A stretch of DNA of 64,000 nt. Source: Pseudomonas serboccidentalis. Lineage in GTDB: Bacteria > Pseudomonadota > Gammaproteobacteria > Pseudomonadales > Pseudomonadaceae. A program made the translations under genes and the position numbers. The notes under the pieces were generated by a model, which saw only the letters and a program-made list of their open reading frames with translations, ran no database searches and was not told the origin of the DNA. This document shows, one piece after another, positions 59,022 through 64,000 of this stretch; positions within the stretch are counted from its first letter, which is position 1; each line of letters begins with the position of its first letter. The stretch covers positions 4,990,262-5,054,261 of the forward strand of contig NZ_CP101655.1 in assembly GCF_028830055.1 (NCBI RefSeq), in the 5' to 3' direction.

Positions 59022-60569
59022 ATGATGTCTACTCGTCAGAACGCACTCAAAGCATCAGACGTGGCCCTTTGCGGTCTGGTGTGCCTGGCTGGGGTGGCCG
59101 TCACGTTCTTGGTGCTGATCCTGTTCGTAAGGTCGGAGCAACGTACCGTTAACGTTGCGTTCCAACTGGAGGTCGACGAAAGATTCAGTCGCCTGCAACG
59201 ACGCTTCAATACCCAGGTCTTGAAACTGGACGTTGTGAGGCGTTTCTTTATCAACGCTGACGATGTCACTGAAAAAGAGTTTCTGGGATTCGTTACGCCT
59301 CTGGTTGGAGAGGACGAAGCCTATAGCTGGGTATCAAGGATTCTCGAGAAGGATCTCCAAGCGTTCCGCGCCAAGGCGCTTCGCAACGGCACCAGCGATT
59401 TTTCATACCATGAAATCAATCCCGACACTGGCGAAAGAGTCCCCCTCACCCGCCGGCCCGAACACTGGATATTGCTCTACTTATTGAAGCGCGATGACGT
59501 AAAGATCATACCCGGCATGGATGTTCTGGCTCGCCCGGGTCGCCAGGCCTTGATGAGCAAGGCACGAGAAACACGTCAGATCGTTGTGTCGCAACCATTG
59601 AAAATGACCAATGGGCAGTCGGGAATTTTCTTTGTCGCACCTGTATTCCAGGAGCTCTCTGGGGTTCCATTGAGCGATGATAATTTGCAGGGGTTCGTTG
59701 TCTCCACCGTACGCCTGGCTTCTTTGATGGAACAAGGCATTCCATTGCCAAGTCTGCAACGACTGAACGTGACGCTTTCATTGATCGACACGCAGCATCA
59801 AGGGGAAAACATTTATCAGAGTTCGGCCCCTGCTGCCCCTTCAGCGCTGTACGCGCAGCGGCTGCTGAAAGTAGCCGACCAAAATTACTTGATCCGGTTC
59901 AGACCCAGCTCAACCTTTCTGGTCGCCAACAGCTACACACTGTCCATCAGCCTGATTATCGTATTCGGATCAGGATTGACGCTGCTGCTGACCCTGATGG
60001 TGTACTTGCTGATTACGCAGCGCGCCCGCGCGCTCTCGCTGGTTGATGAACGCACGCAAGACTTGCGCTTGTTGAACATTACCGATCACCTGACCGGAGT
60101 CTATAACCGCCGATACTTCGAAGAGTTGATGGAACGCCTGCTCATCGAGGCTAACGTGCAATACCGCCCTCTGTCGCTGATCATGTTTGACGTCGATCAC
60201 TTCAAACAGATCAACGACCGCTGGGGCCATCAGTGCGGCGATAACGTTCTGAAGTCGTTGTGCGCACGGATACGTTCGGCAACACGCAAAACCGATCTAC
60301 TGTGCAGAACCGGCGGAGAAGAGTTTGCATTGATCTGCCCCGATACCGAACTGAATAACACAAGACTGCTGGCCGAAAAGCTTCGAGCTCTGATAAGCAC
60401 CCTGCCATTCGATGAAGTTGGGCAGGTGACTTGTAGCTTCGGCGTTGCGACGTGGATTCCATCAGAATCGTTTGACGCCTTCATTCGACGTGCCGATTCC
60501 GCGATGTACCGTGCAAAAGCAAGTGGTAGAGATCAAGTCCAACTTGCCGATATGGAGCAGATCGGCTAG
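59022..60569 (+). CDS. CHASE-domain diguanylate cyclase
   Basis: 515 residues from ATG 59022 (AAGGA site; upstream ATG/TTG are less good). First helix DVALCGLVCLAGVAVTFLVL, a periplasmic CHASE sensor (~60-270, DVVRRFFINADDVTEKEFLG), a second helix (~310-335), then a GGDEF domain: DHLTGVYNRRYFEELM, DVDHFKQINDRWGHQCGDNV, active site RTGGEEFALI. The inhibitory RxxD site (RKTD, five residues before GGEEF) is kept. It makes c-di-GMP in response to an external signal. Stand-alone gene. Confidence 0.93.
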   Translation: MMSTRQNALKASDVALCGLVCLAGVAVTFLVLILFVRSEQRTVNVAFQLEVDERFSRLQRRFNTQVLKLDVVRRFFINADDVTEKEFLGFVTPLVGEDEAYSWVSRILEKDLQAFRAKALRNGTSDFSYHEINPDTGERVPLTRRPEHWILLYLLKRDDVKIIPGMDVLARPGRQALMSKARETRQIVVSQPLKMTNGQSGIFFVAPVFQELSGVPLSDDNLQGFVVSTVRLASLMEQGIPLPSLQRLNVTLSLIDTQHQGENIYQSSAPAAPSALYAQRLLKVADQNYLIRFRPSSTFLVANSYTLSISLIIVFGSGLTLLLTLMVYLLITQRARALSLVDERTQDLRLLNITDHLTGVYNRRYFEELMERLLIEANVQYRPLSLIMFDVDHFKQINDRWGHQCGDNVLKSLCARIRSATRKTDLLCRTGGEEFALICPDTELNNTRLLAEKLRALISTLPFDEVGQVTCSFGVATWIPSESFDAFIRRADSAMYRAKASGRDQVQLADMEQIG

Positions 60570-60816
60570 CCGGATGTCACTGCGCAAACGCCAGGCTCGA
60601 CAGCTTCGGATCATCCCATTGTCCGATACGCCTTCCTGGTAATGAGCGGCAGAAGACGAACCAAATCTACCCTTTGGGAAGCTCTCGTCGATGGTTTCAA
60701 TGCGCTTTGATATCAGGTAAAGAAAACGATATGCCACTGCTCCGGGAAATTACTGGCGTGGGATGAGGTGATTTGTGAGGTAACGCTGTCGTTCCGAAAA
60801 ATGCGGGCCCGCCACA

Positions 60817-61779
60817 TTACTTCCTGTCACGCCATCGACTTCGGGCGTGGAGATACGCCGTCAAATCGCTGTAGCCTAGTTGAGCAGCAATCTCCGTTAA
60901 CGACTCTCCTTGTAATTCAAGATGCAGTTCCAATTCTGCGCGAATCTGATCGAGCAATTGTCTGAAGGTTGTACCTTCCTCTTCCAGTCGTCTGCGTAAG
61001 GTCCTTGGCGTCTGGTGCAGCGCCTTCGCCAGAGGGGCCAGATTGGGCGTTTCACCTCTCGCTAGAGAGCGTCGCGCGCCTTCAGCGACCTTGGCTGACC
61101 AACCGCTGAAATTCCTATGCGCGGCGATCCGTCGATCCAGTTCCTGGGTCAATAACTCAAGCATCCCGTGATGATGAGTCTGCATCGGCAGGCTCAAGCT
61201 CCGAGCATCGAAATAGAAGCAGTTAATCGGGCAGTCAAACTCGACATGGCTCCCAAACCATTGGGTGTATTGCTTGTAATACGACGGACGTGAGTGGGTA
61301 AATCTTGCCAGGACCGGCTGCACCATCTGCCCTGTTCCCCGCCGCATCTGTGCGATGGACATTGCGCCGTAGTGCTCAATGACATAGCGCGCCAGCTCAC
61401 TGGGTGCATCGACGCACAGCTCGATGCCGACGCCGTTTTCATCATTGAGCAGTCGCACCGTGTCCGTGTCTGACGCAAGCCGCGCGTAGCGGGCCCAAAG
61501 CTTCATGGAGGATAAAACGTCGGGGCTGTACAAGCACAGATAGGCCAGAACGTGCCAGTCCTGAGGCGTGAATAGCGTGAACAGTTTCAAGCCGATCGCC
61601 GGATCGATGCGCGCCGCCTCGCGCCAAAGCTGATCCAGCTCGATCAGGCTGTAATCGCTGTTTTCTCTCAAGGCCTGGCTATCCAGGAAACGCTCCAGCA
61701 CCTGGCCCAATTTGCCGCGGTGAAAGCGCTGGGGGAAACGATTGGCCTGTTCTCGCTCAATTTTGTCCGTTTCGCGCAT
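60817..61779 (-). CDS. AraC-family regulator (arabinose-binding-like N-terminus)
   Basis: 320 residues. N-terminal domain of the ArgR/OruR type (LWREAARIDPAIGLKLFTLF) and a C-terminal AraC HTH (LAPLAKALHQTPRTLRRRLE; SLTEIAAQLGYSDLTAYLHA). The protein stops at SRWRDRK, about 10-15 residues short of relatives, which usually continue past the final helix; a frameshift near 60840 may have shortened it. Divergent from the fatty-acid-hydroxylase gene, its probable target. 60570-60816 holds no gene. Confidence 0.85.
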   Translation of the reverse strand: MRETDKIEREQANRFPQRFHRGKLGQVLERFLDSQALRENSDYSLIELDQLWREAARIDPAIGLKLFTLFTPQDWHVLAYLCLYSPDVLSSMKLWARYARLASDTDTVRLLNDENGVGIELCVDAPSELARYVIEHYGAMSIAQMRRGTGQMVQPVLARFTHSRPSYYKQYTQWFGSHVEFDCPINCFYFDARSLSLPMQTHHHGMLELLTQELDRRIAAHRNFSGWSAKVAEGARRSLARGETPNLAPLAKALHQTPRTLRRRLEEEGTTFRQLLDQIRAELELHLELQGESLTEIAAQLGYSDLTAYLHARSRWRDRK

Positions 61780-61846
61780 TGGGATGGCTTACTCGTTGGC
61801 TTCTAATGAAATGGCATTGCCCGCAGGGGCCTGAATCGAGAGTGCC

Positions 61847-62704
61847 ATGAATACAATAATGCTCGTCAACAATCCTTCCGTCATAGTGGCCGGGATATTC
61901 CTTGCCTTCATCTTGCTGGAACTCGCGTGTTCTTCGCTCCGACAGCCGTCGAGCGGGAAGCGCGATGTACTGATCGAAGTCATAGGCTCCGGGATCCTGG
62001 TTGCAATCACGTTCCCCAGTGTCATGTGGCTCAGTGGAAAAATCATGAGCCTGGCTGTTCCGGAAATGAAAGGCGCCCTGGCCACCATTCCCTGGGTCGC
62101 AGGGTTCGTGTTGTTTCTAGTACTGGATGACATGACTCAATACTGGTGGCATCGACTGACACATCGGGTCCCGGCACTTTATGCGCTGCACCGCGCTCAC
62201 CACTCCGCGCCCTACATGAGTGTCCGCATCGTTTATCGAAACAACAGCTTCTACTACATGCTGATGCCCAGCATCTGGCTGTCCGGCATACTGATCTATC
62301 TAGGGCTTGCGCATATTTACTATGTTTATCTGATCCTGAAGATGATCGTCATCTTCGCAGCGCACAGCAGCGTTGCGTGGGATGACAAACTGTATGGCAT
62401 CCGTGTGTTGCGTCCTGTTGTCTGGGTTCTGGAGCGAACGATCTCCACCCCCTCCACTCATTCAGCCCATCACGGCTTGACTGCCGAGGATGGTGTCACG
62501 CATTACAAGGGCAACTTCGGCAACCTGTTGTTCTTCTGGGACATCCTGTTCGGAACGGCCAAAATTACCCGCCGGCGCCCGCCCTTATACGGTATCGAAC
62601 ACTTGTCGCCGATCAGCTGGAAAGAAGAGTTGTTCTGGCCCATCGTGCGTTCACGCCGCGTCGCCCCCAAAGCACACAACGCTAAACAGAAGGTGGCGCA
62701 ATGA
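61847..62704 (+). CDS. Fatty-acid-hydroxylase / sterol-desaturase family membrane enzyme
   Basis: 285 residues, several helices and the three His motifs that hold the di-iron site: WWHRLTH, HRAHHS and HSAHHG, plus HSSVAWD. Family members hydroxylate or desaturate lipids in the membrane. It has 67 bases to the divergent AraC gene and its stop overlaps the next ATG (ATGA), so the FMN reductase may supply its electrons. Confidence 0.9.
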   Translation: MNTIMLVNNPSVIVAGIFLAFILLELACSSLRQPSSGKRDVLIEVIGSGILVAITFPSVMWLSGKIMSLAVPEMKGALATIPWVAGFVLFLVLDDMTQYWWHRLTHRVPALYALHRAHHSAPYMSVRIVYRNNSFYYMLMPSIWLSGILIYLGLAHIYYVYLILKMIVIFAAHSSVAWDDKLYGIRVLRPVVWVLERTISTPSTHSAHHGLTAEDGVTHYKGNFGNLLFFWDILFGTAKITRRRPPLYGIEHLSPISWKEELFWPIVRSRRVAPKAHNAKQKVAQ

Positions 62705-63294
62705 GCCGTCATATCGTTCTGCTGTCTGGATCGAATAGAGCAAACAGCCAATCACTCAAAGTCGCTAAATATTTGCGCGACCGATTAGAGCTACTTGGTC
62801 TTTGTGATTCAGGCGAACTGCTGAACCTGGCTTCTAGTCGGCTACCGCTGTGGCCAGAAGAAGACATTGATGGAATCTGGAGTGTCCAGCAATCCATCCT
62901 CAAAAAAGCAACCGCACTGATCGTGATCAGCCCGGAGTGGAATGGCATGGCTTGCCCGGCGCTGAAAAATTTCTTTTTATACGCGGGACTCGGCGAACTT
63001 GGACACAAGCCAGCGCTCCTGGTGGGGGTTTCGGCTGGGCTCGGGGGAGCCTATCCAATGACTGAATTGCGTGCTTCGAGCTACAAAAACAGCCGGATCC
63101 TGTATTTGCCTGAACAACTCATCATAAGAAATGTTGAATCGATGTTGAATGGCGAAATTCCCTCAGACGAAAATGATATTCGCATCCGCACACGTACCGA
63201 CTGGGCTTTGCATTTACTTTGTCAGTACGATAATGCCTTGCGCACGATACGACCTTCAATCAAACACCCACCTGAGTTTTCTACGGGGATGTAA
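62701..63294 (+). CDS. NAD(P)H-dependent FMN reductase (flavodoxin-like)
   Basis: 197 residues. FMN phosphate loop LLSGSNRANSQSLKVA and the flavin-ring loop SPEWNGMACPALKNFF are clear. Translationally coupled to the fatty-acid hydroxylase, which suggests a redox partner role. AT-richer in its last third. Confidence 0.88.
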   Translation: MSRHIVLLSGSNRANSQSLKVAKYLRDRLELLGLCDSGELLNLASSRLPLWPEEDIDGIWSVQQSILKKATALIVISPEWNGMACPALKNFFLYAGLGELGHKPALLVGVSAGLGGAYPMTELRASSYKNSRILYLPEQLIIRNVESMLNGEIPSDENDIRIRTRTDWALHLLCQYDNALRTIRPSIKHPPEFSTGM

Positions 63295-63318
63295 AACCGT
63301 CGCTGTTACGGAGTAACT

Positions 63319-63352
63319 ATGAGACAGCCCCGAATACTCAGGGCTGTCTCAT
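63319..63352. terminator. Rho-independent terminator
   Basis: A 12-base perfect stem ATGAGACAGCCC / GGGCTGTCTCAT with a 10-base loop, followed by TTCT. It lies between the convergent FMN reductase and TonB-receptor genes and can serve both. Confidence 0.82.
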
Positions 63353-63383
63353 TTCTGACGCGTGAGATTTGCCTTCCTCCCTT

Positions 63384-64000
63384 TTACAAGGTGTAGGAAA
63401 CACCCACTTGCACGGTTCGCGGCGCCCCCGGGTAGGCGTAAACGTTGCCGAATGCACCTTCTTCATAATCACGATCAAACAGGTTTTTCACGTCAAGGTT
63501 GAGCCGCACCTTGTCATTGATCTTGTAAAAGCTGAGCAAGTCGACAACGGTGTAGCTGCCCATCGAGAACGCGGTGTTGGCGGTTTGTCCGGCGCGCTCG
63601 TCGACGTACTTGAGGCCAGTGCCCAGACCCAATCCCTTGAGGGTGCCGTCCTGGAACTCATACATATTCAGCAGGCTGAAGCTGTTTTTCGGGATGTTCA
63701 GTAGCCGCGTGCCAGAGCGCAGCACGTTGTCCTTGGTCACTTCGGCATCGACATAGGCGTAGCCGCCAATCACGCGCCATTCGGGCGTGAGGTTGCCGGC
63801 AACGTTGACGTCGAAACCACGGCTGCGTACCTCACCGGCCGCAACGCTGAAGGTCGAATCAACAGGGTCGGTGGTCAACACGTTACGCTTTTCGATCTGA
63901 TAGACCGCCGCATCAACACTCAACTGCTGATCCAGTGCTTCCCACTTGATACCCATTTCGTAAGACTTGCCCTTCTCCGGCGCAAATCCACCACCCTGGC
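63384..64000 (-). CDS. TonB-dependent siderophore receptor, C-terminal part (gene continues beyond the window)
   Basis: About 205 residues of the barrel are visible, ending FGNVYAYPGAPRTVQVGVSY then TL. EKGKSYEMGIKWEALDQQLS and RNVLTTDPVDSTFSVAAGEV are typical of FpvA/FoxA-type receptors (GLELxxxGxLxPxW-like segment: RGFDVNVAGNLTPEWRVIGG). It imports a ferric siderophore with TonB energy. The N-terminal plug and the start are outside the window, so the ligand cannot be guessed. Confidence 0.92.
   Translation of the reverse strand, partial: QGGGFAPEKGKSYEMGIKWEALDQQLSVDAAVYQIEKRNVLTTDPVDSTFSVAAGEVRSRGFDVNVAGNLTPEWRVIGGYAYVDAEVTKDNVLRSGTRLLNIPKNSFSLLNMYEFQDGTLKGLGLGTGLKYVDERAGQTANTAFSMGSYTVVDLLSFYKINDKVRLNLDVKNLFDRDYEEGAFGNVYAYPGAPRTVQVGVSYTL

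Overview
The window looks like chromosome from a fluorescent Pseudomonas of the P. fluorescens group. The support is high GC, dense Pseudomonas-type gene sets, abundant REPIN-type repeats, a P. aeruginosa pdt-like cluster, a cydPABX-ybgE operon and a terminal TonB siderophore receptor. Gene identities come from reading the translations; no database search was run.

Layout. 1-10.5 kb: a minus-strand LysR gene, then a long minus-strand operon (9611 down to 1211). It encodes a two-partner-secretion transporter, an ExbB-like proton channel with a large lectin-like N-terminus, ExbD, TonB, an outer-membrane porin, a coiled-coil periplasmic protein, a YbjN protein and a parvulin isomerase. The order matches the P. 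aeruginosa pdt cluster, but the giant secreted partner is absent. 10.5-13.6 kb: a Tat-exported flavin oxidoreductase, a PLP fold protein and a small cytochrome c. 13.9-21.2 kb: core-like genes (GapN-type dehydrogenase, FUSC protein, acyltransferase/SGNH protein, EamA transporter, Lrp regulator, lipoprotein, Bax-inhibitor-1 protein).

21.3-33.3 kb is a genomic island. It starts at an intact tRNA-Ser(TGA) and ends at a 61-bp copy of that tRNA's 3' half (57/61 identical). No integrase is visible. It carries phage lysis remnants (nested Rz/Rz1 and an endolysin with one nonsense codon), several decayed frames, and a four-gene operon (22539-29226). That operon encodes a borosin-type alpha-N-methyltransferase fused to two RiPP-leader-like helical domains and a beta-rich tail, a 2-oxoglutarate/Fe(II) oxygenase, and two large unknown related proteins, one with about 75 residues of Asp-Val/Asp-Ile repeat. 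This is the best candidate for an undescribed system.

33.4-47 kb: MFS/LysR pairs, an aldose-epimerase-like protein, a PchB-like chorismate mutase/isochorismate lyase, an exported three-subunit molybdenum hydroxylase with a triheme cytochrome, and an old-yellow-enzyme reductase. 47.2-56.8 kb is a sulfide/sulfane-sulfur module. A FisR-like sigma-54 activator sits between a cytochrome bd operon and a persulfide dioxygenase / SQR-like / sulfur transporter operon. Sigma-54 promoters and CTGCCAAT-type inverted repeats lie on both sides, which suggests that sulfide-resistant respiration and sulfide removal are controlled together. 56.9-64 kb: a full two-domain ArsA ATPase without other ars genes, a CHASE/GGDEF cyclase, an AraC regulator divergent from a fatty-acid-hydroxylase/FMN-reductase pair, and the 3' end of a TonB receptor gene that runs off the window.
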